A stretch of 64,000 bases of DNA. It comes from DASYTH01 sp035942955. Lineage in GTDB: Bacteria; Actinomycetota; Actinomycetes; Mycobacteriales; Pseudonocardiaceae. Numbering within the stretch: position 1 is the stretch's first letter; each line of letters opens with the position of its first letter. The translations under genes and the position numbers were made by a program. Below the pieces are notes generated by a model. That model was not told where the DNA came from. It saw nothing but the letters and a program-made list of their open reading frames with translations, and made no database searches. Shown one piece after another: positions 15,248-23,605 of the stretch. The stretch is taken from the NCBI RefSeq assembly GCF_035942955.1, contig NZ_DASZCQ010000204.1, forward strand, positions 32,867-96,866, written 5' to 3'.

Positions 15248-16477
15248 ATGCGGCTGGCCGAGATCTTCGAGCGTGTGATGGGGCACGAGGCCCCGGTCGA
15301 GTTCCAGGCCTACGACGGTTCCCGGGCCGGAGATCGGGACGCGCCGGTCCGGGTCGAGGTGCGCTCGCCGCTCGCGCTGTCCTACCTCGCCTCGGCGCCC
15401 GGTGAGCTCGGGCTGGCCAGGGCGTACGTCAGCGGCCACCTGGACATCGTCGGGGACATGTACACCGCGCTGGCGAGCATGGCCACCTCCACCCTGGAGG
15501 GCATCCCCGCCAAGGTGAAGGCGGAGCTGGCGTTGCGGCTGAGCTGGTCGCGGCTGTGGTGGCCGGTGCGCCGGCCGCCGGTGGAGTCGCGGCTGCGCGG
15601 CCGGCGGCACTCCAAGGCGCGCGACCAGAAGGCGATCGCCCACCACTACGACGTGTCCAACCGGTTCTACGAATGGATCCTCGGCCCGTCGATGGCCTAC
15701 ACCTGCGCGGTGTACCCCACCGAGGACACCACGCTCGAGCAGGCCCAGTGGACCAAGCACGACCTGGTCGCCCGCAAGCTCGGGCTGACCGAGGGGATGC
15801 GGCTGCTCGACGTCGGCTGCGGCTGGGGCGGCATGGTCATGCACGCCGCGCGGCACTACCGGGTGCGCGCGCTGGGCGTCACGCTGTCCCGCAAGCAGGC
15901 CGAGTGGGCGCAGAAGGCCATCGCCGAGGCGGGCCTTTCCGAGCTGGCCGAGGTGCGCCACCTCGACTACCGGGACGTCCCCGAGTCCGGCTTCGACGCG
16001 GTGAGCTCCATCGGGCTCACCGAGCACATCGGCAAGGCCAACCTGGCGTCCTACGTCCGGTTCCTGCACAGCCGGCTGCGGCCCGGCGGGCGGCTGCTCA
16101 ACCACTGCATCACCCGGCCGGACAACCACGCCCCGGCGCGCACCGGCGGCTTCATCAACCGCTACGTTTTCCCCGACGGCGAGCTGGAGGGGCCGGGCAC
16201 CATCGTGTCGGCGATCCACGACAACGGCTTCGAGGTGCGCCACGAGGAGAACCTGCGCGAGCACTACGCGCTCACCCTGGCCGCATGGTGCGCCAACCTC
16301 GACGCCCACTGGGACGAAGCGGTACGCGAGGTCGGCGAGGGCCGGGCCCGAGTGTGGCGGCTGTACATGGCAGCGTCGCGGCTGGGCTTCGAGCGCAACA
16401 CCGTGCAGCTGCACCAGGTGCTCGCGGTCAAGCTGGACGGCACCCGCTCGGGAATGCCGCTGCGCCCGGACTGGTAG
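15248..16477 (+). CDS. tmsB: SAM-dependent fatty-acyl methyltransferase, CFA-synthase family (TmsB/BfaB-like)
   Basis: This 409-aa enzyme would add a methylene from S-adenosylmethionine to oleoyl chains in phospholipids, giving 10-methylene stearate. A GGAGAGGAG-type ribosome site precedes ATG 15248. The CFA synthase core is intact: HHYDVSNRFYEWILG, MAYTCAVYP, the SAM loop LLDVGCGWGGMVMHAARHY, GVTLSRKQAEWA, and SSIGLTEHIGKANLASYVRF with the family Glu-His pair. Its N-terminal extension of about 120 residues is typical of actinobacterial members (UfaA1-like). With tmsA it forms a two-gene unit for branched membrane lipids. A true cyclopropane synthase is the alternative, but the paired reductase argues against it. 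Confidence 0.85.
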   Translation: MRLAEIFERVMGHEAPVEFQAYDGSRAGDRDAPVRVEVRSPLALSYLASAPGELGLARAYVSGHLDIVGDMYTALASMATSTLEGIPAKVKAELALRLSWSRLWWPVRRPPVESRLRGRRHSKARDQKAIAHHYDVSNRFYEWILGPSMAYTCAVYPTEDTTLEQAQWTKHDLVARKLGLTEGMRLLDVGCGWGGMVMHAARHYRVRALGVTLSRKQAEWAQKAIAEAGLSELAEVRHLDYRDVPESGFDAVSSIGLTEHIGKANLASYVRFLHSRLRPGGRLLNHCITRPDNHAPARTGGFINRYVFPDGELEGPGTIVSAIHDNGFEVRHEENLREHYALTLAAWCANLDAHWDEAVREVGEGRARVWRLYMAASRLGFERNTVQLHQVLAVKLDGTRSGMPLRPDW

Positions 16478-16559
16478 GAGCGGCAGCCCGCGACGCGGCC
16501 CAACCCCAACGAAACCGCCCGGCCCACCCTCCCGGCGGGGCGCACCCCGGCCCCCGGAG

Positions 16560-17381
16560 CTAGGGTTTGCGGCCGACTCCGGCCAGGACCAGCGAGCGCT
16601 CCGGGTGGTCGTGGGCGTCCTCGGGGTTGTCGGGTCGCCACTGCGGGGTCCAGACCAGGCCGGGCTCGACCAGCTCGGTGCCGGCCATCAGGCTGAGGAT
16701 CTCCTGCCGGCCGCGGTCCACCCCGGGGGTCGTGGTGCGCTCGTATCCCGCCGCGGCCTCCCGCGGCGGGCGGTCGCGCCCGTGGCTGGTGCCGTGGGAG
16801 AGCACCAGGTAGCTGCCCGACGCCATGGCGTCCAGGTAGCGGGCGATCGCCGCGCGGGGGCCGGCGCTGTCCGGGACGAAGTGCAGCACCGACACGATCA
16901 ACAGTGCCATCGGCTCGTCGAAGTTCAGCAGCCGGCGCGTCGACTCGGAGTTGAGGATCGTGTCCGGGTCGCACAGGTCGGCCTGGACGATCGCGGCGTT
17001 CTCGTTGCCCTCCAGGATCAGCTCGCTGTGCGCGACCGCGACCGGCTCGTTGTCGACGTAGACGATCCGGGACTCCGGCGCCATCTCCTGGGCGATCTCG
17101 TGCACGTTGCCGACCGTCGGGATGCCCGATCCGAGGTCGAGGAACTGCCGGATGCCGGCGTTGACGCAGAACCGGACGGCCCTGCGCAGGAACGCCCGGT
17201 TGCGCCGGGCGGCCAGCTCGGCGTCCGGCATCAGCGCCAGGAACTTCTGGGCGAAGTCCCGGTCGTGCTCGAAGTTGCACGCACCACCGAGGTAGTAGTC
17301 GTAGATCCGGGCGGCGTTCGGCCGCTCCAGGTCGATGTTCTGGGGTGCCCAGGAGGGTCGCTCGGCCGGCATAGCCCCCAT
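16560..17381 (-). CDS. DUF574-family SAM-dependent methyltransferase
   Basis: This is a class I methyltransferase of the actinomycete-specific DUF574 (Methyltransf_19) family, usually present in many copies per genome. Typical features are PNAARIYDYYLGGACNFEHDR near the N terminus, the SAM-binding loop QFLDLGSGIPTVGNVHE, the acidic strand IVYVDNEP and QADLCDP. The second in-frame ATG at 17372 is an alternative start. At 273 aa it has normal length. It is convergent with tmsB and divergent from the PhaC-like gene. The methyl acceptor is unknown for the family. Confidence 0.88.
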   Translation of the reverse strand: MGAMPAERPSWAPQNIDLERPNAARIYDYYLGGACNFEHDRDFAQKFLALMPDAELAARRNRAFLRRAVRFCVNAGIRQFLDLGSGIPTVGNVHEIAQEMAPESRIVYVDNEPVAVAHSELILEGNENAAIVQADLCDPDTILNSESTRRLLNFDEPMALLIVSVLHFVPDSAGPRAAIARYLDAMASGSYLVLSHGTSHGRDRPPREAAAGYERTTTPGVDRGRQEILSLMAGTELVEPGLVWTPQWRPDNPEDAHDHPERSLVLAGVGRKP

Positions 17382-17538
17382 CGTATGAGGCCTGGGAAGT
17401 CAGCCGTGCGGATGATCAGCTATCGCCCTTGGAGCGGTTGCGGCTGGCCCATCCGGTCCAACCGCGGCCCCGCGCACCGGGCGGACGCCGTTGTACCGTT
17501 GGCTGGCCCGACCCGCCGATCTTCAGTGAGGACGGCCC

Positions 17539-18603
17539 ATGACCTCGGCTCCCGAGTGGGTGTCCGCAGCCACGTCCAACGTGCTCGCCAAGGCGCTGCG
17601 CGGCGGAGTCGCCGACCTGCGACCCGTCCCGCGCACGCTGATCGACAAGGGCCCGACCCGCTCGGTCTACCGCTTCCTCGCTCCCGGCCGCACGCTGGCC
17701 GGCGAGCCCGTCCTCCTGGTCCCGCCGCTCGCCGCGCCGGTGCTCTGCTTCGACCTGCGCCGCGGCTGCAGCCTCGCCGAGCACCTGATCGACGGCGGCC
17801 GCCTGCTGTACCTCGTCGACTACGGCACGGTCAGCTTCGCCAACCGGCGCCTCGGCCTCGAGCACTGGATCGACGAGGTCCTGCCGCGCACGGTCCGGGC
17901 GGTCAGCCGCGACGCAGGCGGGGCGCCGGTGCACATCGTGGCGTGGTGCCTGGGCGGCATCATGTCCCTGCTGACCCACGCCGACCAGCCGCGCCTGCCG
18001 ATCGCGTCGATCGTGTCGGTCGCCGCGCCGATCGACATGACCGCCATCCCGCTCGTCGCCCCGATCAAGCCGCTGGTCGACGTCACCAAGGGCTGGATCC
18101 TCACGCCCGCCTACCGGCTGCTCGGCGGCGCTCCCCGCGCCCTGGTCAAGCGCGCCTTCCAGCTCTCGGCCATCGACAAGCTCGTCACAAGGCCCGCCGC
18201 CATACTGTCGCATTTGGACGATCGCGATTTCCTCGCCCAGCTCGAGGCCGTGGACCGCTTCACCGACAACATGGTCGCCTACCCCGGCCGCACGTTCGGC
18301 CAGCTCTATCACCGTCTCTTCCGCGCCAACGACCTGGTCGAAGGCGAGGTCGACCTCGGCGGCCGCCGCATCTGTCTGGCCAACGTCAAGGCCCCGGTGC
18401 TCGTGATCGCCGGCGCGACCGACGCCATCGCCCCCGAACCGGCCGTGCGCAAGCTCGCCGACGTCCTCACCAACGCCGCGTCCGTCCACTTCGACGTCTG
18501 CCCCGGCGGCCACCTCGGTGTGCTCACCGGCCGCCGCGCCCGGCACACCACGTGGCCGCGCATCGACGCCTTCCTGGCCACCCACAACCCCCTCCCCGGC
18601 TGA
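17539..18603 (+). CDS. PhaC-like polyhydroxyalkanoate synthase/alpha-beta hydrolase
   Basis: This 354-aa alpha/beta hydrolase resembles the short class III polyester synthase catalytic subunit. The lipase-like box has cysteine as nucleophile (VAWCLGGIMS), the acid is in VIAGATDAIAPE and the histidine in CPGGHLGVLTG, a complete Cys-Asp-His triad as in PhaC. A full PhaC1/PhaC2 would be longer (about 550 aa), and neither PhaE nor a granule protein gene is adjacent. Its stop overlaps the ATG of threonine synthase (TGATG), so the two are probably co-translated. It might polymerise hydroxyacyl-CoAs or act as a thioesterase or lipase. Confidence 0.78.
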   Translation: MTSAPEWVSAATSNVLAKALRGGVADLRPVPRTLIDKGPTRSVYRFLAPGRTLAGEPVLLVPPLAAPVLCFDLRRGCSLAEHLIDGGRLLYLVDYGTVSFANRRLGLEHWIDEVLPRTVRAVSRDAGGAPVHIVAWCLGGIMSLLTHADQPRLPIASIVSVAAPIDMTAIPLVAPIKPLVDVTKGWILTPAYRLLGGAPRALVKRAFQLSAIDKLVTRPAAILSHLDDRDFLAQLEAVDRFTDNMVAYPGRTFGQLYHRLFRANDLVEGEVDLGGRRICLANVKAPVLVIAGATDAIAPEPAVRKLADVLTNAASVHFDVCPGGHLGVLTGRRARHTTWPRIDAFLATHNPLPG

Positions 18604-19775
18604 TGGCGTACTCCGCGCTCGACCTGCTCCGGTGCCCGGCCTGCGGGGCGGAGCACGACGCCGATCGGGTCACCAACCTGTGCGGCTGCGGATCTCCGCT
18701 GCTGGCGGCGTACCGGCTCGACCGGATCACCGTCGCCCGCGAGGAGATCGCCGGGCGGCCGCCGACGCTGTGGCGCTATCACGAGCTGCTGCCGGTGCGC
18801 GCGCCCGAGAACGTGCTGAGCCTGGGGGAGGGCATGACCCCGCTGGTGGCGCTGCCCCGGCTCGGCGCGGAGTACGGGGTGCCCCGGCTGCTGATGAAGG
18901 ACGAGGGCCTGATCCCGACCGGCACGTTCAAGGCCCGCGGCGCGGCGGTGGGCGCCTCGCGGGCGCGGGAGCTGGGAGTGACCGGGATCGCCATGCCGAC
19001 CAACGGCAACGCCGGCGCGGCGTGGGCGACCTACGCGGCCCGCGGCGGAATGCGCAGCCTGATCGCGATGCCAACCGGCGCGCCGCTGATCACCAGGCGG
19101 GAGTGCGCCATCGCCGGCGCTGAGCTGCACATTGTGGACGGACACATCGGACAGTGCGGCCAATTGATCGCGCGGGAGCTCGAGCGGCGCCCGGGATTCC
19201 AGGACGTGTCCACGCTCAAGGAGCCGTACCGCCTTGAGGGCAAGAAAACCATGGGCCTCGAGCTGGCCGAGCAGCTCGGCTGGCGGGCGCCGGACGTCAT
19301 CCTGTACCCCACCGGAGGTGGCGTCGGCCTGATCGGCATCCACAAAGCCATGCTCGAGTTGCGCGACCTCGGCTGGCTCAACGGCACCCCACCCCGGCTG
19401 GTCGCGGTGCAGTCCACCGGTTGCGCCCCAGTCGTCCGCGCCTTCGAGCAGCGCGCCACCCACGCCGAGCCCTGGCCCGACCCCCACACCGTCGCTTTCG
19501 GACTGACCGTCCCCAAACCCCTCGGCGACAGGCTGATCCTCGATGCGCTCTACGCCACCAACGGGACGGCCATCGCCGTCCCCGACGAGGAGATCCTGGC
19601 CGAGCAGTCCCGCTGCGCCCGCCTCGAGGGCGCCTTCCTCTGCCCCGAGGGCGCCGCCACCCTCGCCGCCGTCCGCCACCTGCGCACCACCGGCTGGCTC
19701 AGCGAAGACGACGAAGTCGTCGTGCTCAACACCGGCGCCGGGATCAAGTACCCCGAGGTCGGCGACGCGACCTGA
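18603..19775 (+). CDS. thrC: Threonine synthase (PLP-dependent, with N-terminal zinc ribbon)
   Basis: This 390-aa fold-type II PLP enzyme would convert O-phosphohomoserine to threonine. The N terminus has a zinc-ribbon (CPACG ... CGCG). The PLP lysine lies in PTGTFKARGA, the phosphate-binding Gly/Asn loop is TNGNAGAAWATYAARG, and YPTGGGVGLIG is the cofactor phosphate site. A single-gene location away from hom and thrB, next to a PhaC-like gene, suggests a paralogue or a specialised function; threonine dehydratase-like or cysteate/diaminopropionate-type roles are less likely but possible. Its 3' end overlaps the stop region of the convergent NACHT gene by 32 bp. Confidence 0.82.
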   Translation: MAYSALDLLRCPACGAEHDADRVTNLCGCGSPLLAAYRLDRITVAREEIAGRPPTLWRYHELLPVRAPENVLSLGEGMTPLVALPRLGAEYGVPRLLMKDEGLIPTGTFKARGAAVGASRARELGVTGIAMPTNGNAGAAWATYAARGGMRSLIAMPTGAPLITRRECAIAGAELHIVDGHIGQCGQLIARELERRPGFQDVSTLKEPYRLEGKKTMGLELAEQLGWRAPDVILYPTGGGVGLIGIHKAMLELRDLGWLNGTPPRLVAVQSTGCAPVVRAFEQRATHAEPWPDPHTVAFGLTVPKPLGDRLILDALYATNGTAIAVPDEEILAEQSRCARLEGAFLCPEGAATLAAVRHLRTTGWLSEDDEVVVLNTGAGIKYPEVGDAT

Positions 19776-22700
19776 TGCTGTCGTCGAAGCCTGGCAACGG
19801 CAGATCCTGCGGTCCGGCGCGGTCGAGCGCTGGCAGGTGTTCGATGCCGACGCTGTCTCGGGACACCTGGCGTCGAATGTCGGCCCACATCTCGTCGTCC
19901 GGTGCCGGCGAATCGTCGAACGGATCCGACATCGGCTGAGCGCGGAGCGGCCCGAAGTCGGAGTCATCGGGCCAGTAGGTGTCGGCGAGGTCGCGCAGCA
20001 CCTTCCACCACCATCTGTCGGCTGTGGTCTTGGCCTTGTCGAGGAGGGTTTGGCGGACTTCGGGGTCGCGGGGGTGGCGGCGCAGCAGGGCCTGGGCGGC
20101 GGCTCGGAAGACGTCGTCGTCATCGTCGTTGTGCAGGCGGTCGCGTAGGGTGTCGGTGGTGCGGGGGTCGTCGGGGGCCAGGTGGTCGAGCAGCGCGAGG
20201 GCGTTGTGTCTGAGCCGATAGGTGCCCTGGGTGGTCATCGTGAGCAGTGTGTTGACGATCGATTCGGTTGGGATGTCGGTGGGCGGGTGGGCGGCCAAGT
20301 CGGTGGCGCGTGCGTTGTCGAGTAGCTCAGGCGCGGGTATGGCGCGGAGCGGCCAGAAGTCGGGGTCGTCGGGCCAGTGGGTGGTGGCGAGGTCGCGCAG
20401 CACCTTCCACCACCGTTCGTCGGCTGTGGTCTTGGCCTTGTCGAGGAGGGTTTGGCGGACTTCGGGGTCGTGTGGGTGGCGGCGCAGCAGGGCCTGGGCG
20501 GCGGCTCGGAAGACGTCGGCGTCAGGGTCGTTGCGCAGGCGTTCGCGTAGGGTGTCGGCGGTGCGGGGGTCGTCGGGGGCCAGGCGGTCGAGCAGCGCGA
20601 GGGCGTTGTGTTTGCGCTGGTAGCTGTCGTCGTGGGTGGTCATCGCGAGCAGGGTGTTCACGATCGTTTCGATCGGTATACCGGTGGGAAGCTGGGCGAC
20701 CAGATTGGCGGCGCGTGCATCGTCGAGCAAATCGGAGGAGGGCGCGGCGCGGAAGGGCCAGAAGTCGGGATCGTCGGGCCATTGGGCGTTGACGAGGTCG
20801 CGCACCAACTCCCACCCATATGCGTCCACTTCGGTCCGGGTTTTGTCGAGGATGATCTGGCGGACTTCGGGGTCGCGGGGGTGGCGGCGCAGCAGGGCCT
20901 GGGCGGCGGCTCGGAAGACGTCGGCGTCAGGGTCGTTGCGCAGGCGTTCGCGCAGGGTGTCGGTGATGCGGGGATCGTCCGGTGCCAGCCGGTCGTGTAA
21001 CGCCGTCCCGAGAGCGCGCAGCAGTCTACGCTCGGCGTTTGCGAGCTCTTCGAGCCGCCGGACGAGCCGGCTCGGTGGATCGCTTGGTGTGCATGGCGGA
21101 TCGACACGCACGGTACCGGTCGCAGCGACTCGTGGTGAGCGTCTGACGAGTTCCTCGATCCCGGCCCGCACGGCAGTCCATGCGCGTCCATCCGTGATCT
21201 CGGCGGTGATTACCATGGGGAGGAGCGCCGCGGGGCGGTCGGCGAGGACCGCCGCCGCGAGCCGGGCGATGTGCGTCGAGATCGGGGTCCAGACGATGCG
21301 GCAGCCCCGATGCTCATACCAGGCGGCGAACGCGTCCCGGTCGGGCCACGCCTCGCCGATGGCTCGGGCGGCGGGAATGATGCGGGAGCCGAGAACGTCG
21401 TTGGCGCGAGCGTCCGCTATGCCGACGCCATGTTCCAGCAGCAGCACGATCTCGTTGAGCACAGCCGATGCCGATTCCACGGCGCGTGGGTTCGCGACGT
21501 CGGCCAGGCACTCCACCGCGAGGGCGAGCCCGAGTGGGGGTCGCTGACCGAATACTCCAAGCGGCCACGGCCGGTCGAGCTGTAGCAGCCGCTCGATGAT
21601 GGCGGCCGTGTGGTGCTCGGCCAGCACGGAGGCGAGCAGCCGCAGGATCTCCCGCCACTCGGAATCATGAGCGTGCTCGGTGAACAGCGTGGTCAGGTCG
21701 TCGAGAGACATGACCTGGTGGCGTTGGAACTTCTGGACGATGGAATCCGCGCAGAAGAACTCCATGAAGGCCCGGTGCACGAAGCCGTAGAGGTCCGGCC
21801 CGTATCGGCTCAGGATGAAGTTCCGCTCCCGGAACTGGTCGATCATCAGCGAAGCCAGACGCTTTGCGGTCGCCGGGTCGCTGGCATACCTCTCGGTGAG
21901 GTAGGCCTCGAACGTCCGCTGCAGCTCCTCGCGGTGGACGAAGTTCCCGGCCATTCCCGCCTCGGCCGTCTGCATGGACCAGGCAAGCCTGCGCAGCATC
22001 TCGCGCTTGTCGTCCTCGCCGAGGTACTCGGCGACCGGGCTTCCCGCCTGCAGTTGCCGGTTGATGTCCCAGTGCTGGACAAGGACGCGGGCGGCGTGGT
22101 CGTAAACCTTCCAGCGCTCGCGGGGCAGCGCCTGATGCTTGCCGATGATCGCGAGGATGGTGAGGAGCAGGGGATTTCCGGCGAGCTCGCCGATCGGTCG
22201 GGACTCGCGCACGGCCAGGAGCAGCCTTGCCTGGCGGTTGCCGGCCTGATCCGGACGGTCGCTCAGGGCCAGGGCGTACCAGCTGCGGAGGAACTCGGCG
22301 ATCTGGTCCTCATCGAGATCCTGCAGCGTGTAGTGCGCGAACCCGGCATTGGTCAGCAGTGATCTGCGGTAACCCGCGATGCGGGACGTCACCACGATCC
22401 GCACCGACGGGAACCGAACCGCGAACGCCGCGATCTCGCCGGCGATCTCCTCGCGCTGCCGTGGCTCGAACACCTCGTCGAGACCGTCGAACACGGCGAC
22501 CGCCGGACCGCCGCCGGCCAGGTACGGACCGAGCTCTCCCTGGGCGATGCCGAGCCCCTGCGTGTCCCAGAGGTGATCGAGAAGGTCGAGAATCGAGCGG
22601 CACGACCCCTCCGCGCGCAGTGCCACGTAACGCTTCAACTCGATCAGCAGCGGCAGATGCCCGGTCAGTGGGCCGAGGTCTTCACCAAGCCCGGCCAGGC

Positions 22701-23574
22701 TGAGCATCAGGAACCGGGCGAGTGTCGACTTTCCGGAGCCGGGGTCGCCGAGGATCACCACACATCGCGCGGGGCCCTGGATGACGCCGATGGCCTTGAC
22801 CCGGGGCTTCGCGCGGTATGCCGCCCGGGCCTCGCGGAGGCGCTCCACGTCGAAACCGTCCGGCAGCTCGTCCTCGTCGATCTCGCCCTGCGCGAGCAGC
22901 CGCTGGAGCAGCTCGCGCGGAACCTCGATCGGTGGTGGATCCTCCCGCACGTACTGCTCGACGAACACCGACTCGAGCCTGATCTGCAGGTATTCCTCCC
23001 GCTCCGGCGGAGTGAGCGCATCGAGATCGAGGCGGCCGTATTGCTGGCGCAGCCGCTGAAAATACTGGCGGAGCATCTCCGGATCGAGCTGGTGAATCTT
23101 CTCCGGGATGTCGGACTGCTGTACCAGCTGCCGGGACATGGCGGTGGCCACCGCCGTACCCAGTTCCTGCGCATTGGCAAAGAACGTCACCGTGTGCTTT
23201 TCGGCGAGCTCGGCGCGGAGCGCCTCGATCTGGTCGGCCGCATCGCCGCGATCGACCATGTTCCGCGGCCACATGGCGTCCTCGCCGAGCAGGAAGATGA
23301 GGCACGGGATGCCGGCCTCGACTGCCGTTCGGTACTCCAACTCGGTGATCGATTGGGTGTACCCGTCCGGAACGTGCCCGTACCGCCACGCGAACAGTCC
23401 GATGTACAGTTCCGCGTCCCGGACGTCCCGCAGGCAAACGTCGACGGGGCGATCGGGTTCGGCGACGTAATACTCCATGGCGACGTCGTCCTGACGCAGC
23501 TTCCGCAGCGTCGTGTGCACGACCTGGCGGCACTCGACGAGATCCTTATAGGTCGAGGAAACGTAGACGCGCAC
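19744..23574 (-). CDS. DUF4062-NACHT STAND NTPase with C-terminal repeats (NLR-like, candidate antiphage protein)
   Basis: This 1276-aa protein begins with a DUF4062 domain (MRVYVSSTYKDLVECRQ, residues 1-100, a TIR/SLOG-like fold). A helical linker leads to a NACHT NTPase: Walker A GDPGSGKST at residues 276-284, Walker B with the NACHT-specific small residue at 359-367 (VAVFDGLDE), then a sensor-like VRIVVTSRIAGYRR and the NACHT-associated helical part (GELAGNPLLLTILAI). Residues 380-850 are helical. The C terminus holds three successive HEAT-like modules of 134-135 residues (859-993, 994-1127 and 1128 to about 1208), then a unique acidic/basic tail. The architecture (effector-like N terminus, NACHT, repeat sensor) matches bacterial NLRs that trigger abortive defence. 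It stands alone, and its tail is antisense to the end of thrC. The defence role is inferred. Confidence 0.85.
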   Translation of the reverse strand: MRVYVSSTYKDLVECRQVVHTTLRKLRQDDVAMEYYVAEPDRPVDVCLRDVRDAELYIGLFAWRYGHVPDGYTQSITELEYRTAVEAGIPCLIFLLGEDAMWPRNMVDRGDAADQIEALRAELAEKHTVTFFANAQELGTAVATAMSRQLVQQSDIPEKIHQLDPEMLRQYFQRLRQQYGRLDLDALTPPEREEYLQIRLESVFVEQYVREDPPPIEVPRELLQRLLAQGEIDEDELPDGFDVERLREARAAYRAKPRVKAIGVIQGPARCVVILGDPGSGKSTLARFLMLSLAGLGEDLGPLTGHLPLLIELKRYVALRAEGSCRSILDLLDHLWDTQGLGIAQGELGPYLAGGGPAVAVFDGLDEVFEPRQREEIAGEIAAFAVRFPSVRIVVTSRIAGYRRSLLTNAGFAHYTLQDLDEDQIAEFLRSWYALALSDRPDQAGNRQARLLLAVRESRPIGELAGNPLLLTILAIIGKHQALPRERWKVYDHAARVLVQHWDINRQLQAGSPVAEYLGEDDKREMLRRLAWSMQTAEAGMAGNFVHREELQRTFEAYLTERYASDPATAKRLASLMIDQFRERNFILSRYGPDLYGFVHRAFMEFFCADSIVQKFQRHQVMSLDDLTTLFTEHAHDSEWREILRLLASVLAEHHTAAIIERLLQLDRPWPLGVFGQRPPLGLALAVECLADVANPRAVESASAVLNEIVLLLEHGVGIADARANDVLGSRIIPAARAIGEAWPDRDAFAAWYEHRGCRIVWTPISTHIARLAAAVLADRPAALLPMVITAEITDGRAWTAVRAGIEELVRRSPRVAATGTVRVDPPCTPSDPPSRLVRRLEELANAERRLLRALGTALHDRLAPDDPRITDTLRERLRNDPDADVFRAAAQALLRRHPRDPEVRQIILDKTRTEVDAYGWELVRDLVNAQWPDDPDFWPFRAAPSSDLLDDARAANLVAQLPTGIPIETIVNTLLAMTTHDDSYQRKHNALALLDRLAPDDPRTADTLRERLRNDPDADVFRAAAQALLRRHPHDPEVRQTLLDKAKTTADERWWKVLRDLATTHWPDDPDFWPLRAIPAPELLDNARATDLAAHPPTDIPTESIVNTLLTMTTQGTYRLRHNALALLDHLAPDDPRTTDTLRDRLHNDDDDDVFRAAAQALLRRHPRDPEVRQTLLDKAKTTADRWWWKVLRDLADTYWPDDSDFGPLRAQPMSDPFDDSPAPDDEMWADIRRQVSRDSVGIEHLPALDRAGPQDLPLPGFDDSIRSRRRPRGT
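19951..21000 (-). repeat. Three tandem 402-405-bp modules inside the NACHT gene
   Basis: Module 1 covers 20596-21000, module 2 covers 20194-20595 and module 3 (shorter at its end) runs from 20193 to about 19951. Long stretches are almost identical at DNA level: for example the about 90-bp block starting near 20021 recurs near 20423 with only a couple of differences. Each encodes DVFRAAAQALLRRHP, DPEVRQ and a WPDD-F motif. The near-identity including silent positions shows recent duplication or gene conversion in the presumed ligand-sensing part. Confidence 0.9.
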
Positions 23575-23605
23575 GTGCCGGTGATCGGGTCCGGACGGCG
23601 GTGTG

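Noticed and set aside
19951..21000. CRISPR-like array suggested by regularly spaced repeats
   Set aside because: The repeat period is 402-405 bp, lies in one coding frame and encodes HEAT-like protein modules.
19744..23574. Prophage or genomic island around the NACHT gene
   Set aside because: No integrase, transposase, tRNA target or attachment-site repeat was found on either side, and flanking genes are ordinary metabolism.
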